From Geminocystis sp. NIES-3709 (GTDB lineage Bacteria > Cyanobacteriota > Cyanobacteriia > Cyanobacteriales > Cyanobacteriaceae), in the NCBI RefSeq assembly GCF_001548115.1, contig NZ_AP014821.1, positions 1,863,262 to 1,927,261 on the forward strand: a stretch of 64,000 nucleotides of DNA, in the 5' to 3' direction. A program made the position numbers and the translations under genes. Positions 9,451 to 17,234 of this stretch are shown piece after piece; position 1 is the first letter of the stretch; each line of letters opens with the position of its first letter. The notes beneath the pieces were generated by a model, which saw only the letters and a list, made by a program, of their open reading frames with translations, was not told the DNA's origin and did not search any database.

Positions 9451-10742
9451 TATCTATTATCCTTCTCGATCGAATTAGAATTAAAGCTATAATTATATAT
9501 GTTATTTATTCCAGAAATAGAAGCTAAAATAACCCATGCTAAAATATTAAGTCTTAAATCAAAAAGACTAACATCAAATAAATTATAAATAACATAACCA
9601 CAAAAAATTACGAGATAACTAAATAAAATTATGGTTTTATTTTTTTCTGATTTAAACTTAGTTAATATGATTATTCCTCTCCATAAAATTTTACTAATAA
9701 TAAACATCATCACCACTAAAGTAATTAATCCCGTTTCGGCACCAATCATCAAAAAAAAGTTATGAGGATGTCCTAAATAAGTGGCGGTTTTTTCCTCATA
9801 TAAAATACTGAAATTTCTTAATCCCCATCCAAAAAAAGGCTTATTTTTGATTAAATCAAGACAAAAATCCCATTGAGTAGATCTTAACGTAGATAAAGGT
9901 CGATCGGGATACATTTGATCAGATAATCTTGCCCATACAAAACTTGGTATAATTTTTCTTAATAAAGATTGTCCGGGTAAATCACCAAAAGATGCCCAAC
10001 TTATGAAAATTGTACCCATAGTTAATAACTGTAAAATGAAGTGCCATTGAAGATAAATAGCAAAAGCTAAAAAACCTAAAAATGTAATCATCCAACCATT
10101 ACGAGAACTGGTTAAAATTAAAGATATACTGTTAAAAAATAACGTAAAAATTAAGAAAAAATTTATCTGATCAAATTTATTTTTTTTCCATCTATCAATT
10201 AATAATCCTAAGGTAAAAAATAAAGCTGTGGTTAAATATAAACTCAAAGGATTTGCATGAGGAAAAACAGACGACATACGCCCTTCTGGTGTACCATAAG
10301 CAATTAATCTCCATCCCAAAGTTTTATAGATGAAATCATAAGTTTGCCAACCGAATTTAACTTCTCCAATACCCAAAAAACAAATAATAATTGAATTGAA
10401 AATAATTGGGAAGATAATATAGTAAAGATGGAAATAATTAGTAATTAAAGTTCTTAAACTTAAAAATAAGAAAAAGAAAGGAATAAGATGAGCAATTCCT
10501 AACCATGCTTCTCCTTTATTATAAGCAAAAACACAGGAAACTATGATTAATCCTGATAATAAAATAAAGTAATTAGTAAGAGAATCTTTTACGATCATTT
10601 TATAATTATTATTCCATAACTTACAAATAAGAAAGAATAGAATTGATATAGAAAAAAAAGTTTGAAAAGGTAAAATAAATAAACTAATAGATAATAACTT
10701 TAGAGAAAAATCTTCAGATTTATAATAAGATTTTAAAAACAT
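9447..10742 (-). CDS. O-antigen ligase / Wzy-type polytopic membrane protein
   Basis: A 431-residue membrane protein with about ten to twelve hydrophobic segments and a large non-cytoplasmic loop at roughly residues 255-325. The SSRNGW motif (Arg214) and the loop motif GHPHNFF (His325, His327) are characteristic of the O-antigen ligase/WaaL/Wzy_C superfamily, which transfers or polymerises lipid-linked glycans on the periplasmic face of the inner membrane. Cyanobacterial members were once annotated as bicarbonate-transport related (IctB). Substrate is unknown. It is convergent with, and overlaps by four bases, the TamB-like gene. No sugar-transferase neighbours are adjacent. Confidence 0.85.
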   Translation of the reverse strand: MFLKSYYKSEDFSLKLLSISLFILPFQTFFSISILFFLICKLWNNNYKMIVKDSLTNYFILLSGLIIVSCVFAYNKGEAWLGIAHLIPFFFLFLSLRTLITNYFHLYYIIFPIIFNSIIICFLGIGEVKFGWQTYDFIYKTLGWRLIAYGTPEGRMSSVFPHANPLSLYLTTALFFTLGLLIDRWKKNKFDQINFFLIFTLFFNSISLILTSSRNGWMITFLGFLAFAIYLQWHFILQLLTMGTIFISWASFGDLPGQSLLRKIIPSFVWARLSDQMYPDRPLSTLRSTQWDFCLDLIKNKPFFGWGLRNFSILYEEKTATYLGHPHNFFLMIGAETGLITLVVMMFIISKILWRGIIILTKFKSEKNKTIILFSYLVIFCGYVIYNLFDVSLFDLRLNILAWVILASISGINNIYNYSFNSNSIEKDNRY

Positions 10743-10882
10743 TAATTTGAGGTAATACTATTTACTAATATAATATTTTTTTATGGTTTTATGACAATTA
10801 ACATTACTAACATAATTTTATGTATAAATGATAAATTTTACTGGAATAAAATCTTATAACTCCTATAGAATTTCTACATAAT

Positions 10883-11464
10883 TTAAAAATATGAATTAAA
10901 GTTTGCAGAAGAATTATTTTGAAACTGATGATTATTATTTTCTGTATATTTAGCTACTTGATTAAACACAAAAATACCTAAAGATGAAAGTATAACTATG
11001 ATAAAAAATTTACTCAATAAATTATTATTTTGAATAGAGGCTTTCTCTCTTTTTGATAGAATTTTAGTTGTATTTATTTGAGAATTTTTAGAGATAGTTT
11101 TTTCAAAAAAATTTTTCGCTTGTTCTTTACTTCTTCTGCCTGTAATGATAAAATCTAAAGTGTTTCCTTGGGCATCTAAAGCTCGATATAAATATTTTTT
11201 ACGTCCCTGCATTTTAAAAGGTATTTGTATAACTCTCCATCCTTTTTTACGTCTTCTTTCTGTTTCTTTAAATCTTTTCATCGCTAAAGGAGAATATTCA
11301 GTAACGAGATTATTAATCGTACGAGGATCGAGTTTAAAACCTCTTTGTTGCATAACTATTTTCAATTGAGAATAGCTTAATCTTTCTGTAAGATACCACT
11401 GAACACATAATAAGATTATTTCCTCTTTAATTTGATCCCAGGGATCATGACCCATGTTTCTCAT
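10883..11464 (-). CDS. IS6-type transposase relic with C-terminal membrane segment
   Basis: A 193-residue protein. Residues about 12-125 align by eye with the N-terminal half of IS6/IS26 transposases: the HTH-like segment EEIILLCVQWYLTERLSYSQ and the core-strand segment KKYLYRALDAQGNTLDF. The first catalytic Asp, normally in a DETY motif, is lost (WRVIQIP at 76-82), and the region holding the other two catalytic residues is absent. In its place is a basic linker and a strong hydrophobic segment at about 149-170, then a polar tail. It cannot transpose; the reading frame is nevertheless intact. No terminal inverted repeats were recognised. It may be a domesticated membrane-attached DNA-binding protein, which is inference. 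Confidence 0.75.
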   Translation of the reverse strand: MRNMGHDPWDQIKEEIILLCVQWYLTERLSYSQLKIVMQQRGFKLDPRTINNLVTEYSPLAMKRFKETERRRKKGWRVIQIPFKMQGRKKYLYRALDAQGNTLDFIITGRRSKEQAKNFFEKTISKNSQINTTKILSKREKASIQNNNLLSKFFIIVILSSLGIFVFNQVAKYTENNNHQFQNNSSANFNSYF

Positions 11465-11703
11465 GTACTATTTACCTCATTAAGCAGGTTTTATCTATAA
11501 CAATATTAGTTCAATTATACCATAATTATCAATTTTTGGTTTTGTCAAAGATAAATATTATTTTTATTTTTCTGATTAATTATTGTTATAATATTATCGA
11601 TATTCAAAATTTATTAAACTTAAATATTAACTACTTTTAACTGATAATTAAGTTTATCTAAAAATCCGAAACAACGCAATTATCTTCTTAAAATATAATA
11701 TTA

Positions 11704-12420
11704 ATGACGGCTATTTTTATTCATAATTTATGTTTTCAATATAATAATTATAAAGTATTTGACAATGTATCTTTAACAGTAAGTACCAATAGTAAAGTTG
11801 GTTTAATCGGTGCAAATGGAGCAGGAAAAACTACTTTATTTTTATCAATTTGTGGTGTTTTAAATCCCAATAAAGGAGAAATAAAGTTATTTAATAAAAC
11901 TATATTTCCAAATAATTTTTATCCCGAAATAGGTTTGGTTTTTCAAAATCCTGATGATCAATTATTTTGTCCAACTGTGAAAGATGATATTATTTTTGGT
12001 GCTGAAAATTTAGGTTTATCTTCAGAAGAAATAGATAAAAAATTAATGGAAGTTTTACGATCGACAGGGATTGAACACCTACAAAATAGGATACCTCATG
12101 AGTTATCAGGAGGAGAAAAATGTATGGTAGCAATCGCATCGGTTTTAATTATGAATCCTCAAATTATTTTGTATGATGAGCCTAGTGCTAATTTAGATTT
12201 AAAAGCAAGACGTAGATTAATTAATTTTCTACAATCTTCTTGTCAAACCATCTTAATATCTTCCCATGATTTAGAGTTAATTTTAGAAGTATGCGATCGA
12301 GTAATTGTGATGAATAAAGGTAAAATTGTTGGTGATGGCAACCCTAGAGAAATTATGAGTGATGGTGATTTAATGACAGAAAATAACTTAGAAATTCCTC
12401 CTTCTTTAAAGAAAAAGTAA
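11704..12420 (+). CDS. ECF-type ABC transporter ATP-binding protein (CbiO-like)
   Basis: A 238-residue ATPase subunit. Walker A GANGAGKT (36-43), Q-loop Gln81 in VFQNPDDQLF, signature LSGGE (134-138), Walker B ending in DE (158-159) and the switch His in SSHDLEL are all present, so it should hydrolyse ATP. The NPDDQLF sequence after the Q-loop is typical of the energy-coupling-factor family (CbiO/EcfA), which power vitamin or Co/Ni uptake through a separate T protein and S protein. Neither partner lies beside it in this window, so the substrate is unknown and the membrane subunits must be encoded elsewhere. Confidence 0.88.
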   Translation: MTAIFIHNLCFQYNNYKVFDNVSLTVSTNSKVGLIGANGAGKTTLFLSICGVLNPNKGEIKLFNKTIFPNNFYPEIGLVFQNPDDQLFCPTVKDDIIFGAENLGLSSEEIDKKLMEVLRSTGIEHLQNRIPHELSGGEKCMVAIASVLIMNPQIILYDEPSANLDLKARRRLINFLQSSCQTILISSHDLELILEVCDRVIVMNKGKIVGDGNPREIMSDGDLMTENNLEIPPSLKKK

Positions 12421-12507
12421 ATGATTCTTAACAGTTAGTGGTACAAATCCAGTTACAATGAAGGTAGGGTAAAAATAAGTTTCTCCTGTTGAGAGAGGGG
12501 TAAAGCG

Positions 12508-12720
12508 ATGACAAGTTTAACTTTAAAAGAAGAAGACTATTCCAGTATCACGGCGGAAGAAGTGGCGGAAATTGCCGCTAGGCTTGAGCAGGATGACTAT
12601 GGTACAGCCTTTGAGGGATTGCAAGATTGGCATTTACTGCGTGCCATTGCATTTCATCGTCAAGATTTAGTTGAGCCTTATTTCTATCTCTTGGACATTG
12701 AGGCTTATGACGAATCATGA
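12508..12720 (+). CDS. DUF2555 conserved cyanobacterial small protein
   Basis: A 70-residue acidic protein. I recognise the conserved core TAEEVAEIAARLE and the GLQDWHLLRAIAF segment of DUF2555, a small family restricted to cyanobacteria with no established role. No signal peptide or membrane segment. A good ribosome site (GAGAGAGGGG) lies 7-16 nt before the ATG. Its last 14 bases overlap the start of coaBC, pointing to a two-gene operon with translational coupling. Confidence 0.85.
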   Translation: MTSLTLKEEDYSSITAEEVAEIAARLEQDDYGTAFEGLQDWHLLRAIAFHRQDLVEPYFYLLDIEAYDES

Positions 12721-13936
12721 TCATCCATTATCACGGAAAAATATTTTGATTTGTGTGGGAGGAGGCATCGCCGCTTATAAAGTATGTGAAGTCATCTCCC
12801 AATTATATAAATGGGGAGTAAATTTAGAAATTATTTTGACAGATTCTGCTCAAAAATTTATTACCCCTTTAACCTTATCTACTTTAGCCCGAAAATCTGC
12901 CTATACCGATCGAGATTTTTGGCAACCTGTTTATTCTCGTCCGTTACATATTACCCTAGGAGAATGGGCAGATTTAATGGTTATTGCACCCTTAACAGCA
13001 AATACTTTAGGTAAATTAGTTTATGGTTTAGCAGATAATTTGCTGACTAACACGATTTTGGCTTCTACTTGTCCAATTATAGTCGCCCCGGCTATGAATA
13101 CACAAATGTGGTTACAAAAATCCGTACAAGATAATTGGCAAAAGTTACATCGAGATTCCCGTTATCATCTATTACATACTAATACGGGGTTACTAGCGTG
13201 TGATCAAGTTGGGAAAGGAAGAATGGCAGAAGCAAAAGAAATTTTAATCTCGATCGAGTCTATTATTAGTAGTCAAGGAAAACGAGATTTAGTCGGAAAA
13301 AATATTTTAATCAGTGGAGGCAATACAAGAGAATACATTGATCCTGTTAGATTTATTGGTAATCCAGCGACAGGAAAAATGGGAATAGCTTTAGCCAACG
13401 CCTGTTATTATCGTGGGGGAAAAGTAACTTTAGTGGCAGGAAACATCAACTCTCAATTATTACAACAATTACCGCCAATTCAGATTATATCAGTCACCAC
13501 CGCCGAAGAAATGGAATCAGCAATGATGAGTAATTTTTCTCAAGCGGATATAACTTATATGGCTGCAGCCGTTGCCGATGTTAAACCTTGTAATTATTCT
13601 TCTCAGAAATTGAGTAAGCAATCCTTACCCTCAAACCTTAAATTAGAGCAAGTTAACGATATTGTAGCAAAATTAGGGGAAATTAAACAACCAACCCAAA
13701 AATTAATCGGATTTGCCGCTCAAACAGGAGATATTCTCACCCCCGCCAAAGAAAAATTACAACGCAAAAAGTTAGATGCGATCGTAGCGAATCCCATAGA
13801 CAAAGATAATGCAGGATTTGCCACAGATACTAATGAAGCAATACTAATCGATCGTCAAGAACAACAAACTATTATTGAAACTACCACAAAATTAACCCTA
13901 GCTCATCACATTATTAATAAAACTCTGGAGAATTGA
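12707..13936 (+). CDS. coaBC: Bifunctional phosphopantothenoylcysteine decarboxylase / phosphopantothenate-cysteine ligase
   Basis: A 409-residue fusion enzyme that makes 4'-phosphopantetheine for coenzyme A. The N-terminal flavoprotein half (CoaC, about 10-185) shows the active-site His81 (HITLGEWADL), the PAMNTQMW substrate motif (128-135) and the LLACDQVGKGRMAE flap with its Cys. The C-terminal CoaB half (about 195-405) has ISGGNTREYIDPVR and GNPATGKMG for CTP and substrate binding. A longer in-frame start exists at 12671, deep inside the upstream gene; the ATG at 12707 gives the normal family N-terminus and a 14-base overlap with the DUF2555 gene. Confidence 0.95.
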   Translation: MTNHDHPLSRKNILICVGGGIAAYKVCEVISQLYKWGVNLEIILTDSAQKFITPLTLSTLARKSAYTDRDFWQPVYSRPLHITLGEWADLMVIAPLTANTLGKLVYGLADNLLTNTILASTCPIIVAPAMNTQMWLQKSVQDNWQKLHRDSRYHLLHTNTGLLACDQVGKGRMAEAKEILISIESIISSQGKRDLVGKNILISGGNTREYIDPVRFIGNPATGKMGIALANACYYRGGKVTLVAGNINSQLLQQLPPIQIISVTTAEEMESAMMSNFSQADITYMAAAVADVKPCNYSSQKLSKQSLPSNLKLEQVNDIVAKLGEIKQPTQKLIGFAAQTGDILTPAKEKLQRKKLDAIVANPIDKDNAGFATDTNEAILIDRQEQQTIIETTTKLTLAHHIINKTLEN

Positions 13937-13991
13937 GAATTGTCAACTGTCCATTCCCTATACTTTTTCAGCAAACTCTAAGTACTTATAA

Positions 13992-14417
13992 CTATGGACA
14001 ACTTAGCGGTAAATCACTATTTTCTCGTTGTTTAAGAGTCACATCCCAACCATCTCGATTCCACCATAAACGACGAGAGGGAGATTCCGCCCAAAAATCA
14101 AGGATTTCCAATTGCCCTTTTTGAAAAATTAATTGAGGAAATTCAGGATAATCTACATCTTTTTTTTCATCGTAGATTTGATTGAAAAAATTGAGACAGA
14201 CTTTCAAACCATCTTTAACTGTTAAAATTTCCGTTGTTTCTCCTTTCAACTTCCCATCATCATAACTCAAAAAACCCTGATAAGATTTACCTTGAAGTGA
14301 ACCTTCTGTTATCTTGATCGTAAAATCATAGATAATAGGTTTAGCCACAACAAAATTTATCGGGATCAAAGAAAAACCCAAACTAATAATACTCAGCAAA
14401 TTAATTTTATTTCTCAT
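13992..14417 (-). CDS. Exported protein of unknown function
   Basis: A 141-residue protein with a clear signal peptide (basic start, hydrophobic stretch to about residue 25, cleavage probably near VVAKP). The segment GSLQGKSYQGFLSYDD resembles the N-terminal part of cyanobacterial proteins that carry a PEP-CTERM sorting tail, but no such tail is present here. Two Cys occur in the mature protein. I do not recognise a function. It lies just downstream of a truncated ATPase fragment on the same strand and its 3' end approaches coaBC convergently. Confidence 0.6.
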   Translation of the reverse strand: MRNKINLLSIISLGFSLIPINFVVAKPIIYDFTIKITEGSLQGKSYQGFLSYDDGKLKGETTEILTVKDGLKVCLNFFNQIYDEKKDVDYPEFPQLIFQKGQLEILDFWAESPSRRLWWNRDGWDVTLKQRENSDLPLSCP

Positions 14418-14481
14418 TATTAAACAATTTAGACAATATAGTTTTTAAGAAGATGGGCAATAGGAAAAACAATAGATAATC

Positions 14482-14637
14482 TTAAATATTCTCAAAGTAA
14501 TTTTCATCGAATTTACTTACAAATAGATTATTTTCATCTAATTCCTCATTTTGATTATCAATATCAGAGGCAATCATGCTAAAGGTGACTTTATTTTTAA
14601 AAGATAGAAAGTTACCAACTTGAAACTCAATTAGCAT
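14482..14637 (-). pseudogene. Truncated N-terminus of an AAA15/RloA-like ATPase
   Basis: A 51-codon reading frame starting MLIEFQVGNFLSFKNKVTFS and ending in TAA. This start is the hallmark of AAA15/AAA21-type (RloA/OLD-like) ATPases, where the first strand and the SFK/SIK turn precede the Walker A loop. The frame stops before any Walker A motif, and I found no continuation in the following bases. It therefore looks like the 5' remnant of a roughly 400-residue ATPase gene, a class often found in defence or toxin-antitoxin loci. The alternative, a genuine 51-residue protein, cannot be excluded. Confidence 0.6.
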
Positions 14638-14833
14638 GAATGGGATTTAACCTCTCTGAAATTATTTTCTATTTAGATATTAGGGCATTATGAAGGGTAA
14701 TTGCAATTCTACAGTAAAATCTACATCATTAACTTAATCGATCGAGCTGATAAATTCTCATAGCTATATTTGTTAAAATAATTACTTGCAGAATAAAAAC
14801 AGAAGTTAATTTCTGGTAAATTATCAAGATAAA

Positions 14834-16009
14834 ATGCTCAATCCTAATTTAGAAGCTATAGAACTTAATAAAGAAGAGTACGAGCGCTATGCTAGACATA
14901 TAATTTTGCCCGAAGTAGGTTTGGAAGGGCAAAAGCGTATTAAATCAGCTAGTGTACTCTGTGTTGGTACAGGTGGACTGGGTTCGCCTTTAATTCTTTA
15001 TCTCGCCGCCTCTGGTATCGGTAGAATTGGTATCGTTGATTTTGATGTAGTTGACGCTTCCAACTTACAAAGACAAATTATTCACGGTACTTCATGGATA
15101 GGTAAACCCAAAATTGAGTCAGCTAAACACCGTATTTTAGAAATAAACCCTGCTTGTCAAGTGGATTTATATGAGACTCGTTTAAGTGCAGAAAATGCTT
15201 TATCTATTCTTGAGCCTTACGATATAATCATTGACGGTACAGATAATTTCCCTACTCGTTACCTAGTTAATGATGCTTGTGTATTATTAAACAAACCTAA
15301 CGTTTACGGTTCAATCTTCCGTTTTGAAGGACAAGCAACAGTATTTAACTATGAAGGTGGCCCGAATTATCGAGACTTATATCCCGAACCACCACCACCC
15401 GGCATGGTACCATCTTGTGCAGAAGGGGGCGTCTTAGGGGTACTACCCGGCATAATTGGCACAATCCAAGCCACTGAAGCTATTAAGATTATTCTAGGGG
15501 CAAAAAATACTCTTAACGGGCGTTTATTGTTATTCAATGCTTGGGAAATGAAATTTAGAGAGTTGAAATTACGTCCTAATCCCGTGCGCCCTGTTATCGA
15601 GAAATTGATTGATTATGAGCAGTTTTGCGGTATTCCTCAAGCAAAAGCAGAAGAAGAAAAAAGTGCGACACAATTACAGGAAATGACGGTAACAGAATTA
15701 AAGGCTTTACTTGATAGTGATGCTAATGATTATGTACTAATTGATGTTCGTAATCCTAATGAGTATCAAATTGCTAAAATTCCTAATGCGGTTTTAATTC
15801 CCTTACCTGATATTGAAGACGGTGACGGAGTTGCCAAAGTTAAAGAGTTAGTAAAAGGGAAAAGTCGATTGATTGCTCATTGTAAGCTAGGTGGCCGTTC
15901 AGCTAAAGCCTTACAGATTCTCAAACAAGCAGGAATTGAAGGTATTAACATTAAAGGTGGCATCACAGCTTGGAGTAAAGAAGTTGATTCTTCTGTACCT
16001 GAATATTAA
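14834..16009 (+). CDS. moeB: MoeB/ThiF-type sulfur-carrier adenylyltransferase with rhodanese domain
   Basis: A 391-residue E1-like enzyme. The ATP-binding domain (about 15-260) has GTGGLGSP from Gly45 and the DGTDNFPTRYLVND motif; the C-terminal rhodanese domain (about 285-390) has active-site Cys350 in HCKLGGRS. Such fusions adenylate the C-terminal Gly of MoaD- or ThiS-like carriers and then pass sulfur to them, serving molybdopterin, thiamine or tRNA thiolation. The Cys-x2-Cys zinc pairs of the E. coli enzyme are not evident. The fused domain leaves some doubt whether MoaD is the only partner. A heptamer array starts at its stop codon. Confidence 0.9.
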   Translation: MLNPNLEAIELNKEEYERYARHIILPEVGLEGQKRIKSASVLCVGTGGLGSPLILYLAASGIGRIGIVDFDVVDASNLQRQIIHGTSWIGKPKIESAKHRILEINPACQVDLYETRLSAENALSILEPYDIIIDGTDNFPTRYLVNDACVLLNKPNVYGSIFRFEGQATVFNYEGGPNYRDLYPEPPPPGMVPSCAEGGVLGVLPGIIGTIQATEAIKIILGAKNTLNGRLLLFNAWEMKFRELKLRPNPVRPVIEKLIDYEQFCGIPQAKAEEEKSATQLQEMTVTELKALLDSDANDYVLIDVRNPNEYQIAKIPNAVLIPLPDIEDGDGVAKVKELVKGKSRLIAHCKLGGRSAKALQILKQAGIEGINIKGGITAWSKEVDSSVPEY

Positions 16010-16035
16010 TTAACAATTAACAATTAACAATTAAC
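16008..16035 (+). repeat. Heptamer array (AATTAAC)4
   Basis: Four perfect tandem copies of AATTAAC begin within the moeB stop codon. This is one of six short heptamer arrays placed directly after plus-strand genes in this window, the kind described in cyanobacteria as short tandemly repeated repetitive sequences (STRR). Confidence 0.9.
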
Positions 16036-16157
16036 GTTTTTGTCTATCTCCACATCACCTAATTATTTTTCAAATTCTTTCCATCATTGTAAAATCTTAG
16101 TTCGATCGAGGAGTAGATTATGTTAAAACTGATTATACAGAGTATTTGCTTAAAATC

Positions 16158-16856
16158 ATGATCGCTTTAACTGAAAACATTTTCATTCCTACTCAAGATG
16201 ATTTACCTTCTGATGATGACGACAAAATGGAAACTTCACGCCATAAATATCAAATGGATTTACTCCTAGAAACTATTTACCCTTGGTTAGAAAAACGTCA
16301 GGATGGGTATGCGGGTGGAAATATGTTTGTCTATTTTAGTGTGAACCAAGTCAAAAACCATGATTATAAAGGCCCTGATTTTTTTTGTGCTTTAGATGTA
16401 CCTCAAAAAGAAAGAAAAAGTTGGGTAGTATGGGAAGAAGGAAAAGCGCCTGATGTGGTTATTGAACTATTATCGGAAAGTACTGCTAATTATGACAAAA
16501 ACGAGAAAAAATTAATTTATCAAAATCGGTTACGAGTCCTAGAATATTTTTGGTACGATCCTTTTAATCCTGATGATTGGGCTGGTTTTAGTTTGGAAAA
16601 AGGTGGGTATCAACCCTTAAAATTAGATGATCGGAATCGATATATTAGTGAACAATTACAATTAGCTTTAGTGCGTTGGCAAGGAGTTTATCGAGGAATT
16701 GATGCGGTTTGGTTGCGTTGGCAAACTTTAGATGGGAAATTATTACCTACAGATAAAGAGGTAAGTGAATTAGAAAAACAACGGGCTGATGAGGCACAAT
16801 TAGAGATTGCTCGATTAAAAGAGTTATTGCGAAATTCTGGTGTTGAAATTTTGTAG
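16158..16856 (+). CDS. Uma2-family (DUF820) PD-(D/E)XK nuclease-like protein
   Basis: A 232-residue member of the Uma2/DUF820 family, expanded in cyanobacteria and predicted from its fold to be a restriction-endonuclease-like protein. The segments YKGPDFFCALDV and KAPDVVIELLSEST supply the conserved Asp and Glu of the core. A C-terminal acidic and basic helix (about 205-230) is usual for the family. Its real role is unknown. A TTG start at 16146 is possible; the ATG at 16158 is preferred. It is a lone gene with a long spacer downstream. Confidence 0.85.
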   Translation: MIALTENIFIPTQDDLPSDDDDKMETSRHKYQMDLLLETIYPWLEKRQDGYAGGNMFVYFSVNQVKNHDYKGPDFFCALDVPQKERKSWVVWEEGKAPDVVIELLSESTANYDKNEKKLIYQNRLRVLEYFWYDPFNPDDWAGFSLEKGGYQPLKLDDRNRYISEQLQLALVRWQGVYRGIDAVWLRWQTLDGKLLPTDKEVSELEKQRADEAQLEIARLKELLRNSGVEIL

Positions 16857-17234
16857 ATGAGCAAACAACAGTTAAGATAATTTTGCTTATTTCTTTACCC
16901 ATTGAGAATGAATGGACTTTCGGACTTTTGAATAAGTTTAGATAAGTTTGTTTTAGCCATAAAATAAAAGTTGCATATTTTTAAATTACTAAAAAACTAA
17001 AACTCTTCTACAGCAGTTATGATCAATTAGCACTCAGCTATCAGTTATACTCGCCAAGGTTATCATTTGAGTATTTCAAAAACTTCTATTGCCTTTTGCT
17101 TAACCTCAACAGTATTTTTTATTCCCTTACTGAGTGTAAATATGATTTGATTTATTTTAAAAATATAATTGTTATAAAACCCTCAGTTTTAAATTAACCT
17201 AATATCTATTACCTAAAACCTAACATCTTTTCTA
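16857..17234. other. Non-coding spacer before the copper ATPase gene
   Basis: A 378-bp AT-rich gap. Reading both strands shows no protein of more than about 25 codons with a credible start, and no clear hairpin with a U-tract. It contains loosely repeated TATCAGTTA-like words. The promoter of the downstream ATPase gene should lie in its last part. Confidence 0.4.

Noticed and set aside
10883-11464. Active IS6 insertion sequence
   Set aside because: Catalytic residues missing and no terminal inverted repeats seen.
13933-14124. Plus-strand 63-codon frame after coaBC
   Set aside because: Overlaps the exported-protein gene on the other strand, with no ribosome site or family resemblance.
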